DNA from: Gambelia wislizenii
Lineage: Eukaryota; Chordata; Lepidosauria; Squamata; Crotaphytidae
Direction: 5' to 3'
Assembly: GCA_030847615.1 (NCBI GenBank)
Contig: JAUMIR010000001.1
Span: 162,661,001-162,725,000, forward strand
DNA length: 64,000 bases
Shown here: positions 1 through 11,884 of the stretch, piece after piece
How positions within the stretch are numbered: the stretch's first letter is position 1
Layout: every line of letters begins with the position of its first letter
The notes under the pieces: generated by a model
What the model saw: only the letters and a program-made list of their open reading frames with translations
Databases searched by the model: none
Told to the model about the DNA's origin: nothing
Program-made: the position numbers and the translations under genes

Positions 1-81
1 AGTAAGGAATTTGCTAGACCTTAAAGTTTTGGTTGAGTTAGATTTCCAGCAAATATCAGGATAGTTGAAGTCACCCATCAC

Positions 82-456
82 CAGGGCCGGTTTAACCTGT
101 CTGCCAAATCAGCATTGGCAGGGGGCCCCAAGGTCAAGAGGGGGCCCCGAGGTCAAGAGAGGGCCCCGTGTTGGCCTCCTTAATATGAAAATAATGGGAT
201 TTCTGGTTTAAAATACCATAGAGTTGCCTTGGAAGGCCTAGAAAAGGGCTAGGGAAGACACATTTTCTAGGAAGACTCTATGGTAGGTGTGCTGTTTTGT
301 GTCCCATGGATAATGAATCCAGGGATACGGGGGTCCTACTATAATCTGAACATCCTGTACGGTGAATAGGTTAGGTTACATTGATCTGAGATAAATATAT
401 GGGGGCCCCAAAGTAAAGCATTGCAGGGGCCCCCAAAATTCCTTAAACCGGTCCTG
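82..456. mobile_element. Non-autonomous hAT-type element
   Basis: The termini are imperfect inverted repeats: CAGGGCCGGTTTAA at the left and TTAAACCGGTCCTG at the right. The element is flanked by an exact 8-bp direct repeat, CCCATCAC, at 74-81 and 457-464. An 8-bp duplication with CAG...CTG ends is the hAT signature. There is no transposase. The left part has repeats of GGGGCCCC-type sequence. The right part (about 181-456) is closely similar to 59066-59338, the right part of the longer hAT element at 56686-59338, so this copy looks like an internally deleted derivative of the same family. Confidence 0.85.
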
Positions 457-464
457 CCCATCAC

Positions 465-712
465 TACTACATCTCTCCTTTCTGCATGTGTGGTCACATA
501 TTGTGTGGTGGTCGATTCCCCCCCACATGCCTCCCACAAGGCTTAGCAGGGGCTGTTCCTTGTGATGGTACTCTCAGGGTCCCCTGCTCTGCCTCTGAAG
601 TCTGCTCTGCCCACATTTATCTGAAATGTGTGGGAACCATCTCCTTCTTAGATCCAGATTCCCAAGAGTGGGACTCCATTAATGGTTAGGGCTCTATTGG
701 CAGGGAACTCAC
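465..712. other. Unassigned sequence
   Basis: I see no supported gene or repeat here. Short open frames on both strands show no recognisable motif. Confidence 0.4.
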
Positions 713-715
713 TAA

Positions 716-1317
716 AGAGATTATTAGATGTATCAAAAATGACATTATAATGATGCCATGAGATCACAAAAGATCTTCCTTATCAGACGTTGTCGTGCCC
801 CAGTGTTCTTCAAGCATTCTGCTGCCATTACAAGGGAGTTCTTATTTGTTGTCAGAGAGAAGTCAAAAATTGATCTCCTGTAGCGTTTGTGTTCTGGATT
901 TTCATGTGTGAGAAGATGTCCCATTCCGTTGGCGTGATTCAAGCGTCAATGGGAGTTCCCATCAGAACACTTCCAGATGTGAACAGGAAAACTAGGTACT
1001 GTACACTCTTTTTATGAACCTCCCTGCCTTGCTTCCAAGTTTCTAAACATGTATCTGTGCTTTTCTGAATGTTTTCTTTTTTTAATTTTGGTGTTTGGGG
1101 CTTTTTAGCACACTTGTATCTTCTCGTGAGACTCTTTGAAATCTCATCATGGAAAATGTGGAAATAAGAGGCACAAGCACTCGTATTGCCAGATTCTTTG
1201 GGGATTTTGTATCATTATCATAGCCGCATGCGAAAATGTGTGTCATTGTGCCAGAACCTGAACACTGTAAAATATAGTGCCATAGTAATGTTTTTAGACA
1301 TTCGTCTGATAATCTCC
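716..1317. mobile_element. PIF/Harbinger-like non-autonomous element
   Basis: The left terminus AGAGATTATTAGATG pairs with the right terminus CGTCTGATAATCTCC. The 3-bp direct repeat TAA flanks it at 713-715 and 1318-1320. Its interior (GATGCC..GAGATC, then a segment ending in AACACTTCC) aligns by eye with the copy at 26265-26872. There is no transposase frame. A 3-bp T/A-rich duplication is typical of PIF/Harbinger. Confidence 0.75.
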
Positions 1318-1320
1318 TAA

Positions 1321-2378
1321 ATCTACCTCAAAATCATGTTTTGAAGTCAGATATAAAATGTTATGTTCATGAGGAGAAGATAATTGAAGTACCTGAAAAT
1401 TGTTTCCCTCAGAAAAACCTGTTCTGAAGTGCTTTTTGAATTTGGAGATAGTCTTCTTTTTTTGAATTTTGGGAAATTAAAAATGACTGCCACTGTAATA
1501 AATGAATGCTTCCTTTGATACTCACTGGGGACTGATATTCTATTGGGCAGCAGTTGAATGGCTAAAAAAAAAAAAACCCAAACCCCTACTCTGTTACACA
1601 ATGTAGGATCATTCCTTCGGCATTCATTTTATATGAGAGGAACAGTACTCCAAAATATCTCTTCAAAACATCTCTTCAAAGGAAATGCAATGATTGAAGC
1701 AGGCATGTTAAAAATATAAGATCAGAGTGTGCCATTCCATACAACCCTATTTTTAAGACTGAAATATGAAAAAAAAAATGTGTTTTATACCATTAGAGAG
1801 AGAGAGGGAGATGGAGAGAGAGAATGTATCTTGCAAAAAATGACAAAAGTGCTCTATTGAAAAGCAGACCCAAAGGTTTAAAAACATATCATGCCAATTT
1901 TTGTATGGGAAGAAGGAGGGAGTATTAGAGGTTGCAGTCCAATGCATTTATAAGTGTTAAAATGCTCCACTGAATTCACTGGGGCTTACTCCCAAGCAAA
2001 TGCACTGAAGAATCAGTGACATTTTGGGAAAGGGATAATTTCACCAAACAATTCTCCTTAAATTACTGGCTCAATTTCATGAATGATTGGTTGAATCACT
2101 ATTTCTTCTCATCCCCAGTCATGGGACATTGAACTGAAGGGCCCCTCCAAAACAGTGTGTTCGGTAGTATAGAGAATAAGGAAGAAACAAGGGCTCCCAG
2201 ACATTCTATGGTGGCCCATTTACAGGCTGTGGGACAGTGTGAGCTGCCATCTTCCCTTCTCAATATGAAAGTCTTAATCTCTGATGTTGTGTCTGCAGGC
2301 ATCTGTGTGATGGTTGGCAGTGGTGGGAAATGGACCTTCCCCAGGTGGACTTGAAGATTGTGGCCTTCAGTCAGGTCT
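1321..2378. other. Unassigned sequence with (GA)n
   Basis: It contains a (GA)n tract at about 1794-1824 and A-rich runs at 1565-1577 and 1769-1779. It also holds a short relic at 1973-2000 resembling the reptile repeat family also seen at 34150-34335. I see no supported gene. Confidence 0.4.
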
Positions 2379-2386
2379 GCCTAGGG

Positions 2387-3160
2387 CAGTGATGGGCAAC
2401 CTTTTGAGCTTGGTGTGTCAAACTTTGCCGAAAAACTGAGCATAACTCAAGTGGTGTGTCACTTTGAGGAAAAAACATTATTTCGTGATATTTATTGTTT
2501 AAATAACATAAATGTATACAGTTGCCCCTCCACATTTGCAGCTTTCACTCTTGCAGTTTTGATTATTCGTGGTTTGCTCAGCAAGCACCCCATTTAAATC
2601 AGCATCTCTCCCTCCCACTCAAGGGAGAGGAGCTGATTTAAATGGAGTGCTTGCTGAGCAAGCCAGGTGCTCAACTCCCCGCTCTCCTGGGGCTTGGCTC
2701 CATGGGGGGGGGGAGCCAAGCCCTGGGAGAGCGGGGAGTTGATGGGAAAAGTGCTTTTTAGACCCCCCCACCCTTCCCAAAGCTGCTATTGAGCTTTCTA
2801 AGCTTTGTTGCATCTTTGGGAGGGTGGGGTTGGCTGAAAAGCCTCTACGCCACGCTCCCCCACCCCTCCCAACCTTCCCGAAGAGGCTATATGGGGCTCT
2901 CAATCCCCAGAGCCCCTTCGGGAAGCCCAGGGAGAGGATGGCCAGAATCCCTCCTGCCCTCCCGTCACCTTCGCTGGCCTTCCCAAGGCAGCTCTGGGGT
3001 TTCAAAGCCCTGGAGCCCCCTCAGGAAGGCCGGGGAAAGGCCAGGCAGACTCTCGCCTGCCTGTGAGGTTGCGTGGGTGGGGGAGGCCTACGGCCTCGTG
3101 TCAGCTCAAATGGCTACACGTGTCAGTGCTGACACGCGTGTCATAGGTTCGCCGTCACTG
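2387..3160. mobile_element. Non-autonomous hAT-type element
   Basis: The left end CAGTGATGGGCAACCTTTTG pairs with the right end CATAGGTTCGCCGTCACTG (imperfect TIR of about 17 bp). The exact 8-bp duplication GCCTAGGG lies at 2379-2386 and 3161-3168. The interior is GC-rich and has its own stem at 2576-2603/2632-2659. Open frames over the GC-rich part on both strands are proline/glycine-rich and low complexity. I regard them as non-coding. Confidence 0.88.
2576..2659. repeat. Inverted repeat inside the hAT element
   Basis: A 28-bp arm at 2576-2603 is repeated inverted at 2632-2659 (core CATTTAAATCAGC / GCTGATTTAAATG) with one or two mismatches around a 28-bp loop. Just upstream, TACAGTTGCCCCTCC resembles pogo/Tigger-type termini, so an older MITE may be nested here. 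Confidence 0.7.
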
Positions 3161-3168
3161 GCCTAGGG

Positions 3169-4202
3169 CATGTATAAACATTCCCTTTGTGTCCTTCTTG
3201 CATTCAGCGTCTTTTTACCTTCCCACCACCCCTCATTTACTCTAATTCTTTGTCTGATGATATTGTTAATCATCATAACTTTGGCAGTATGGCATGGGGA
3301 TGGATCTAGTGTTGGAGGAACCAGGACTTTGTGACCACCATTCCCTTTTCAGGGTTTCCTTTTAAGGACTTTGGGAATGTAAATTACTGAGGTCAGGCCT
3401 AGATGGAGAGGTGTTGGACCTGATTCACTGCTAGGTGCTGAAGGAGAACAAATGTGAATTCCACAGATGTCTCCTCTGAAGAGCTGGTGTTCATTGGAGA
3501 ACATCAAGATCCATTTCCCCATGCCAGACCAAACCTGTATAGTTGCAAATAATAAAGCTGTGGCCTTTGTTCTCCAACCACATTGTGATGATGTATTCTG
3601 CTTCCTTGCACTTGTACTCACCACTTACTTCTAGGTCCACAAGGGGACCAGATAAAAACTACTGCTTGGCTTTCTTACAGTGGGAGTCTCTACTGGATTT
3701 CAGTTCCTTTAGAAAATACAGAAGGATTTGTTTTTTCAGGACAACTCAGGATGCAGCCCATAGTTAGTTACTTTTAAATATAGTGTTGGTCTGTTTGCAG
3801 TGGCAGTTTACTTTAGTGGAACTGTTCTATGTCACTGAGGCACTAAATCTGCTCTGGATTTTATTTCAGACTTTGCTGGAGGCATCCAAGGTGATGATTT
3901 CAGCACCTTAGATAGTGTCTTTCAAGTTCAGATTAAAACCCATAGGAGAGTCAATATGGAAGCTGCAAAATGCCAGCTTCTCCTTGTCTGTCTGTTATAC
4001 TTGAACAAACCCAAATGCTTGATTATAGAAACTCCAAAGTTGATCTGTTATCTAACAGGATGGAAACAAGACTATAGTCATGGTTTGGACGCTATGTGTC
4101 AGCTGCTTCAGGTACCCCTTGAACAAACACTTTAGATTACTGTATTTTTATCTCTAGAATGCACACATATGAACGGATTTCGACCAAATTTTATATTTAG
4201 AC
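3169..4202. other. Unassigned sequence
   Basis: Unique-looking sequence of mixed composition. Short frames exist on both strands but none shows a family motif, and no convincing splice-bounded frame was found. Confidence 0.4.
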
Positions 4203-4205
4203 TTA

Positions 4206-4504
4206 GGACCTTATCAGACGCAGCAAAAAATGTGTAATTAGAATACAACAATAGCACAAAGGGCTGAAATTATCAGATGATATCATCATTCACCTGTTCC
4301 AGCTGTGTTGCACTGGTGTGAATGAGGCATCACTTGGTATTGACGGCTTTGCCTATCAATAAAAAGTAATGCCTCATTCACACCAGTGCAACACAGCAGG
4401 AACGGATTAACAATGAGGATGTCTGATAATTTTGCCTTTTGTGCTATCATTGCATCCTAAATGACATGGTTTTTTGGCAATATTTGCCTCGTCTGATAAA
4501 GTCC
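4206..4504. mobile_element. PIF/Harbinger-like MITE (299 bp)
   Basis: The TIRs GGACCTTATCAGACG and CGTCTGATAAAGTCC are flanked by the 3-bp duplication TTA (4203-4205, 4505-4507). Most of the element is one large inverted repeat: CCTCATTCACACCAGTGCAA near 4371-4390 matches the complement of 4309-4328. The centre has the family core ATTGACGGC..GCCTATCAAT. It is non-coding. Confidence 0.85.
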
Positions 4505-4507
4505 TTA

Positions 4508-5384
4508 GTTGACATTGTGATTAGTGTGCAATAAACTCTATCCTATGCCTCTGTTAAAGACACTCCCAATGTTGTGTATTGCCTGTTAGTGTTTTTAGAT
4601 CACTTATCAAATTGTCATATTTTACAGTTCTTCGTGATTATTCATGTATCTTCCTCTCTGTCTTAGCCTTCCCAGAATTATGCAGCCAATATTAAATAAA
4701 CCCTCACTCTTAAACACAGGTTAATTAGCTCAGTTGCAAGGGAAACCTTCACACAAAATTAATCAGTCTCAAGTAGGGATACTTATGAAATTCTCTTCCT
4801 CTGAAATTCTTCCCAGATTTAGCAGCTATGATTTATTCTGTCCTGAAGTGGCCTAACAATGTTTGCTTTCAACTGTTCCCCCCCCCCATTGGGTTTTCAG
4901 AATTTGAAAAGAATGCCATGCAGAGCTTCAGTTTTTCTCCCTCTCCTTCCTCCTCCTTCTCTACTACTACTACTACTACAACTTGTACAACTACTACTAC
5001 TTTTAAAATAAAAATAGACATACAGGCTAGAATTATAGATTCAAAAAATGAGCAATAAATAACAGGGTTATTTATGCATTGAACCAGTATCAATGCATGT
5101 AGATGCTATCAAAATACTTGAAAATAAAATATCATCCAAAATTGTCATTTACTTTACTCAAATGTGTTTTTCTAAGTCTTTCCATGAGTTGTGGGAGCTT
5201 GTTTCCACATGTCTCTATGATAATTACAATAGCTATTAAAAGGAAATCAAATTTCTGTAAAATTGTTTGTGTCTGTATCTCCATTCATACATTCTTTATG
5301 TATTAGTTTTCCCAATACAGCAAGATCCCAAATCTTAGCATACCATTTACTGATATTTACACTGTTAGCAATTTTCCAATTGCA
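4508..5384. other. Unassigned, AT-rich; (ACT)n tract
   Basis: Holds a C run at about 4879-4887 and a (ACT)n/(ACA) microsatellite at 4961-5000. Low-complexity frames over the microsatellite are not coding. Confidence 0.45.
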
Positions 5385-5662
5385 AGCTAATAATAATGAT
5401 AATAACTTTATTTTTGTACCCCGCCTTTTGCCTATAAGACAATCAAGGCGGCTCACAACAATTGGATATAAAACAAATCCATAACAATAGTAATGACTTA
5501 AAATAATTTACCTCCCTTAAAATGACATATAATAGTGCATATATTTAAAATAACTGGCAATTTCACCAGTGACATAAAATAACTATCCGAAAGCTTTAAA
5601 ACTATAGAATCAAAACATAAAAACATAAAAAGAGGAAGAAGCATTCATTAAAATGGTCTGTT

Positions 5663-7348
5663 CTATTCAGGGAAGGCCTGCCGGAAGAGATCCGTTTTGA
5701 TGGCTATTTTGAAATTCTCCAAGCTAGTTGCTTGATGGATCTTCTCTGGCAGGGTGTTCCATAGTCTGGGAGAAGTGACAGAAAAAGATCTTTGGGAGGT
5801 TGATGTTAATCTAGATCTCATTGGTTGCAATAAACCCCTCCCAGAAGATCTAAGCGTGCGGGGTGGATTATATGGGAGGAGGCAATCCCTTAGGTAGGTT
5901 GGACCTAGGCCATGTAGGGTTTTATAGGTCATTACCAACACCTTATACTGTGCTCAGAAACTGATAGGCAGCCAGTGAAGGGATTTCAAGATTGGAGTAA
6001 TATGCTCCCTTCTCGATTTTGACTATCCTGGCTGCCATATTTTGCACCAGTTGTAGTTTCCGAACTAGATATAAGGGTAGCCCCATGTAGAGAGCATTGC
6101 AGAAATAAAGTCATGAGGTTACTAGTGCATGCACTACAGTTTCTAGGTCCTTTGTCTTGAGGTAAGGGTGCAGTTGGCATATCTGTCAAAGCTGATAACA
6201 GGCACTCCTGACTGTCGCATTCACCTGAGCAGTCATGTGAAGCTGTGAACACAGTCCTTAGCAGAGAGCATGACCCCGCCCAGGACTGGCGGTTGCAACC
6301 CAATACCAGGTTTAGGGCCCCCCACTGTAAGCACCTCCGTTTTCTCTGGATTCCGTTTGAGTTGATTTTTCCTCATCCAGTCCATTACTTCTACAAGACA
6401 GTGACTGAGGGGAGAAATACCATGTGTCGTCATGCCTGATGACCGAGACATGGAGAAATATATTTGGGTGTCATCAGCGTACTGATAACACCCCGCCCCA
6501 TGTCTCCGGATGATTTCTCCAAACAGCTTCATATAGATACTAAAAAGCATCGGGGACAGGATGGTGCCCTGAGGGATGCCACAATTAAGCTCTATTTTTA
6601 ATGAGTAACTGTCCCCAAGCTCACCCTCTGGAATCTACCTGAGATGAAGGAATGGAACCACTGAAGTGCAGTGCCTCCAATTCCCAACTCTTCCAGGTGT
6701 TCCAAGAGGATGCTGTGATCTATCGTATTGAAAGCTGCTGAGAGATCCAGAAGCACCAACTGGGTTACGTTTCCCCTGTCGATGTTTTGGCAAAGGTCAT
6801 CTACCAGAGCAACCATGGCAGTCTCCACCCCAAATCCCGGTCTGAAGCAGGTTTGAAATGGATCGTTTCAAAATCAGTTTCAAAATCAGTAGAAAATCAG
6901 TTTCATCCAAGATCACTTGGAGTTGAGAAGCAATGGCCTGCTCGATCACCTTGCTGAAAAATGGCAGATGGGAAACCGGTCTATAATTTTTCAGGCCCAG
7001 GGGGTCCAGGGAAGGTTTCTTTAGGAGCGGTCTCACAACTGCTTCCTTTAAAAAAGATGGCATAATTCCTTCCCTAAGATATGCATTGATGGTCTCCTTG
7101 AGAAAGGCCATCAATGCATCACCCCCCTGGATGACCAGCCATGATGGGCAAGGGTCGAGAGGGCACATCGCCTTCCTCACTTTTCCAAGGATCTTGTCCA
7201 CGTCATCGGTACTCACCGACTCAAACTGATCCAGTCTAATCTCAGAAACGGGTTTACTGGACACCTTATCAGTCAACTCTGCTATAAACCCAGCATCCAA
7301 GTCAGCTCTTATTTGAGATATTTTATCTGCAAAGTAGTTATAAAACAC
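5663..7348 (-). pseudogene. L2 reverse transcriptase and C-terminal region (broken)
   Basis: Consecutive minus-strand frames (6797-7348, 6598-6828, 6233-6550, 5986-6303, 5663-5941) reconstruct the RT layout. They show a KNYRPVSHLPFFSKVIEQA block (fingers), LLDLSAAFNTIDHSIL (palm motif A), and GCYQYADDTQIYFS (motif C with YADD). The C-terminal piece has the L2 pattern TLHGLGPTYLRDCLLPY..LWNTLPEKI. At least four frame breaks mean it cannot make protein as it stands. I describe the breaks only. Confidence 0.88.
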
Positions 7349-7777
7349 ATCACAGCATGCTGCTGTCAGGATAAGTAGAGGGTTCTGTACAGGTGGAGCC
7401 TATGTGAGCTCCCTTACCACACTAAACAGCTCTGCTGGATGGGACTCTGCAGACGCAATAAGTGCAGAGCAGAAAGATCTCTGCACTGCATGTATTGCCT
7501 CTCAATAGGAATTAAGAAAATTCCTATGATGAGTCTTGTCAGATAAGAGTTTTCCACCAGGTGCACTCTAGTTGTTGTCCAGCCCGCTTCATCTTCCTAA
7601 GTTCCTCTGTGAACCATGGTTGTTTATTTGGAGCGGGTTGGAAAGGATGCTTAGGAGGGATTGTGTCGATGGCCCTGGTGAGATTGTTGTTCCAAGTATC
7701 AACAAGAGATTCGACAGAATCACCAGCATTACCAACCAAGGAACCCTCCAAGCCTTTCTGAAGACCTATTGGCTCCA

Positions 7778-8395
7778 TTAGCCCCCGAGGGCGGACCATT
7801 CTAATAGGTCCTCCACCCCCAGTGGGCGGACATTGGCTCTAAGTCTGACTGTAACCAGGAAATGATCTGTCCATGACAGTGCGGTGGTACTCACTACCTC
7901 TGTCCATGAATATGCCTGCTGCATACTGAAGACCGCATTGAGAGTGGGACCCATACAGTGTGTTGGTCCAGAAACCAGTTGGGATAGGCCCATGTCTGTC
8001 ATGGAATCCATGAACTGCTGAGCCGAACCTGTTAAATTGCTCTCAAATGGGATGTTGAAGTCACCCAGGACTAAAAGTCTGGATGACTCCAACAGCAGCT
8101 CCAAGACCAGTTGCGTCAGCTCGGATAGGAAGTCTGTTAGACAACGAGGCGGATGGTATACCAACAGAATCCCTATACTATCCCTGGTTTTCAGGCTTAG
8201 ATACACACACTCGAAGTGTTCTATTTTCTGGATAGGTATCCTAGTCAGGGTGAGATTATCTCTATGGACTAGGGCCACTCCGTCCCCCCCCCCACTTTCC
8301 CTTACCTGCTCATTAACAGAGTACCCGGCCGGGAGGGCCTGATTCCAGGTGGTGGCACTGTCCTCTCCCAGCCAGGTTTCCGTGAAGCAAGCCAA
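7778..8395 (-). pseudogene. L2 endonuclease domain (broken)
   Basis: This frame encodes an apurinic/apyrimidinic-type endonuclease, the target-nicking module of L2 ORF2. Visible motifs are CFTETWLGED near the start, LLVLGDFNIPF at about residue 105, a GPTHCMGPTLNAVF block and SWTDHFLV near the end. In active relatives the late motif is usually SDH or TDH and the middle block is GxTLD; here the D of that block is N. The N-terminal catalytic region upstream of FTETW is missing because the element is truncated. The frame then shifts into the linker (7539-7799). Confidence 0.85.
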
Positions 8396-8402
8396 GCTCT
8401 AA

Positions 8403-9660
8403 ATTGCCAAGCTGCCAAACATAAAAATGTAGTAAGATCTTTGTGGGACAAATTACGTAATATTTGGATCAGAAAAAATATTTAGCAATGCTAAGCTAGG
8501 AATAGACTGAACCTGTTGATCAGTAATATTACCTTTTCCTAGAATTTTTCTTTCTCACAGTTTTACAACATATGAAAATAATTGTCTGTTGCTTCAATTT
8601 CTCAAATGCAGGACCAGCTCCAAAGTGTTAGGCTGGCTGAGACAGAGCGGCAAACAACATATCTTCCCATCCAAATCAAGTTGTATGATATCCAAAGACA
8701 AGCATTTGATGTTGGCCCATTGGGCAGAACACTTTCTTTCCTAAAGGATTCTCCCTTTTTCCTCTGTGTCCTTGATTGTCATCATAACAGCTCAAAAATA
8801 ATGATTTGCTGCCCTTTTGTGACTTCTCATATCTACTGTCAGAGGTGGTCACCTCATTTTGCCTAATGGTGGGGCTGACCCTGCTTCCATTCCTGTTAAA
8901 TAGGGCCTAATTCTAATGGCAAGTCACAGTTAGAGCACACCTATTAAAACATTGGTAAATCAGCACTTCTGGGGGCTTACATAGTTGAGACTGGCAACTG
9001 GGTTTGAGCTGATGTTTTTCCTTTTTAGCTAAACCATGGTCATGAACAATACAGTGCATTCAAACTCTGCATTTCATTTGATTTGTTTTAAAACATAGAG
9101 TCCTATGTTCTACTGTAGACCATTTGCTAGCAGCTTTCAACTCATTTTCAAAGTGGCTTCAAGCTCTAGGCTGGAGAAAGCTTGAGGTGAAGAACTAGTG
9201 TTCTCTTAGCTCTCTATGTAAATGCCACTCCAAACCAGAACTTGGAAAACTTCCTCTTCCTCTTTTGCCTGGAGCTGGCCACATGATGCTGTGGCTCTCC
9301 TGTGGCTATACCTTGCTGTACCACTGTTGGGTCATTTGGAAATTGATTGTTTTCCCACTTGAACTAATCCATTAATGACACCCTATCCTACTATGCTTGA
9401 GTAACTATTTTGGGTAAAAATGACTCTTTCTGCTTTGTTGTAACATTGGGAGCATTGTGAACATGGTATGGGTGTGGTTTCATTGTTCTTCCCTTGGGGA
9501 TTTCCCAGGGATCTCCAGCAAGGGAACACCAGACTACTCCTAGTGGTTGGGTTGAAACAACACTGGGATTCCCAAGAGTTCCCAAGATAACTTGCAGGTA
9601 ACCCCCCCACCCCAGTATGCATGGGACTAGTACCTGTGGTTTCAATTAGCCATCATCCAA
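8403..9660. other. Unassigned; one weak exon-like frame
   Basis: No transposon is recognised. A plus-strand frame from about 8611 to 8866 follows an acceptor-like stretch ending CAAATGCAG. It has a cysteine-containing tail, but no good donor and no nearby polyadenylation signal, so I do not call a gene. Confidence 0.35.
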
Positions 9661-9680
9661 AAAATATGGCCTCTCTAGGC

Positions 9681-9776
9681 ATTTCCTAGGTCCTCCAGCA
9701 CAACTCTATGGTTACTTCCACTGATATTTACCATAGAGTCATGCTGGAGATGGATTTCCTAGGTCCTCCAGCATTA
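9681..9776. repeat. Short direct repeat
   Basis: ATTTCCTAGGTCCTCCAGCA-type sequence occurs at about 9680-9700 and again at 9755-9776. The intervening sequence is an inverted match (CAACTCTATGGT / ACCATAGAGT). It is probably a remnant of a small palindromic DNA element. Confidence 0.5.
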
Positions 9777-9789
9777 TTCTACCGGATTT

Positions 9790-11137
9790 GCTATTACCTA
9801 AGGTTTCAAATATCTGCTGTAAGTCTGGGAACATATCTTTTGCAGATACAGTGGGTGAGCTGTACTTTACATTTATTCTCTGGTCTCCGGCATTTTCTTA
9901 AACATTATTTTATTTTATTTTTAATAAGGGGTGTAGCACAATAATACAATTCTATGTAATCCTATTAAGGATTAATGCTCAGAGAAACCATGGAGTTCAG
10001 GAAAAATAAAAAGAGAGTAAATACACAAAAGTTTAAAGAGTAAATATACAAAGGCTTGAAGAGTAATATAGAGATGCAGAGATGTTGGTTCACAGGAAGA
10101 AAGCATAGGGGAAAATAGAAGTGTGTTCCTGGTGTTCCACCATGGGGAGTGGTGGTGGTTCCATAATAGCATAATTATCTAATTGTGGAATTTCAGAATT
10201 ATAGCTCCTCCCCTTTCAAAAAAGTATCACCAATCAAGGATAAGGAGTTGGACCAAACACAGTGGAGTACATGGTATTGTTGTATTTTAAGTATGAGAAA
10301 GGAAAATGGGAACTAATACCATTGAAGCGCAAATGTAGTGATGGTGCAAAACATTACCTTGCCATTCTGCTACCTCTCCAAGTACAGGAGAAGTGGTCTT
10401 CAGATGGAACAACCTGAAATAACAGACCAGGAATTTGGTCCTCAAGGCAAAAATGGTTCCCACCAGTGAGGCATATTTTCCTTGTTCAGCAAGGTGTCAG
10501 AGGGGTATAATCTCCACCACATTCTGCTACAGATGCCATCTAGCATATTTAATGAGTCGAAGAAACTTTCTGCAATTATACAGCTTTAACCTTATGTTAA
10601 TAAGAATGACTTCAGTGTAATAATATTTACAGTGGAAATACATTCCTTTGAAATTCTGCTTCATGGAAGCAATAAAAATCCTGCTGTGACCCAAAGTAAA
10701 TCAAACTTTTAAAATATTTATTGTAAATATTACACATAAATAATTTATCTCGTGACCTTGCAGTGCTGGTTTTTGAACAAAAAAATCCACCACCACCAAC
10801 TTTATTGTTAGAGGTTTAATAGATAAACAAAAATCTTCCTTCATTCAGATCTCCTGGTGCTAATGAAAGAAGAATGGTAGTGTGAAGTGACACATCTGGG
10901 TCACTGGGGTTTATTTGGCTTTTGTTTGTCTTTCAGTAAAGGATTGTCAATATTTGCTGACATGAAGTTTTGAAAGAGATGATAACAATATATAAAAAAA
11001 GAATGCTCTTAGCAAGCCAGGATCTATAGTTTTAGTTGGACATATGTATAATTAGTGCCCAGCTTGATGGAAGAAAAAGAGGGAAAGAAAGAAAGAAAGA
11101 AAATGTTTAGTCACAATAATGGTGTGTGTGTGTACAC
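9790..11137. other. Unassigned; (AAAG)n near the end
   Basis: AT-rich sequence with a short (AAAG)n tract at about 11080-11101 and no recognised gene or transposon. Confidence 0.4.
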
Positions 11138-11211
11138 ATCTTCAAGTTGCCCGTCGACTTATGGGAACCCCATGAATGTCATAAAATTTTCTTATGCAAA
11201 GAATACTCAGA
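11138..11211 (-). repeat. 3' fragment of tRNA-derived SINE
   Basis: CTTCAAGTTGCCCGTCGACTT followed by the GGGAACCCCATGAATGTCAT block resembles the 3' part of the SINE family seen at 28093-28327 and 57312-57547, in reverse orientation. It ends at the Penelope-like fragment. Confidence 0.55.
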
Positions 11212-11212
11212 G

Positions 11213-11884
11213 TGTGAAGTCAAAGGCTTTCATGGCTGGCATCCATAGATTTTTTGGGGGGTTTTTTCCGGGCTGTGAGACCTTGTTCTGGAAGAGTTTA
11301 TTTTTGACATTTCGGCTGCATCTGTGGCTGGCATCTTCAGAGAATGGTTGGTTAGGAGTGTGTGGGGGGGTTTATCCACTGTGAAGCCCTGCTGGAGAAG
11401 ATATGTACATTTGTGTATTTGAATGGCCAATTTCTGGGTGGAGATATGCAAGGAGGATTAGCATCTGTTCAGTTAATGGTTGGCTAATGGTCCATTGTCT
11501 GCTGGAAATCACCTTGTCCCTGGGTGAAGTTCATTTGCAAGTGTTGAGTTTTGATTTTAGTGTTTTTTCAGGACTGGCAGCCAGATTTTGTTTACTTTTA
11601 AGGTTTCTTCTTTCCTGTTGAAGTTGTCCAAGTGTTTGTGGATTTCAATAGCTTCTCTGTGCATTCTGACATGATAGTTGTTGGCCTGCTCCAGAATTTC
11701 TATGTTTTTAAATAACATTTTGTGTCCATATTGGTTTATCACATGTTCTGGTACTGCTGATTTTTCTGGCTGGCCCAGTCTGCAGTGTCTCTCATGTTCC
11801 TTGATTCATGTTTGCACACTGCATTTAGTGGTCCCTATGTAAACTTGTCCACAGCTGCATGGTATAAGGTAAACTCCTGCAGTA
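11213..11884 (-). mobile_element. Penelope-like element fragment (minus)
   Basis: On the minus strand, 11884-11557 encodes the C-terminal GIY-YIG endonuclease region of a Penelope-like retroelement: YLIPCSCGQVYIGTT (the GIY-YIG core is degenerate), then IKEHERHCRLGQPEKSA, EHVINQYGHK and NNYHVRMHREAIEIHKHL..NFNRKEETLK. It is followed by a stop and a non-coding tail to about 11213. That tail contains the EDASHRCSRNVKNKL-type region common to squamate Penelope-like termini. The N-terminal reverse transcriptase is absent, and the reading frame has an internal stop. Confidence 0.8.

Larger units (their letters stand above)
5385..8400 (-). mobile_element. L2-clade LINE, 5'-truncated and frameshifted
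   Basis: Read on the minus strand the order is endonuclease (about 8395-7800), linker, reverse transcriptase (about 7350-6230), C-terminal domain (about 6300-5660) and a 3' end at about 5400. The 3' end is an AAGCCGCCTTGATTG-type tail followed by (ATT)n-like repeats, which is how L2 elements end. Truncation falls inside the endonuclease domain. The same domain order recurs on the plus strand at 52520-55999, with closely similar motifs. Confidence 0.9.

Noticed and set aside
2619..3166. Overlapping 80-128 codon frames on both strands
   Set aside because: They lie wholly inside a GC-rich, palindromic hAT element with an exact 8-bp duplication, and the residues are low-complexity. Not genes.
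8611..8866. Exon-like plus-strand frame after CAAATGCAG with a CC-containing tail
   Set aside because: No good donor, no polyadenylation signal, no motif. Frame length is within chance expectation.
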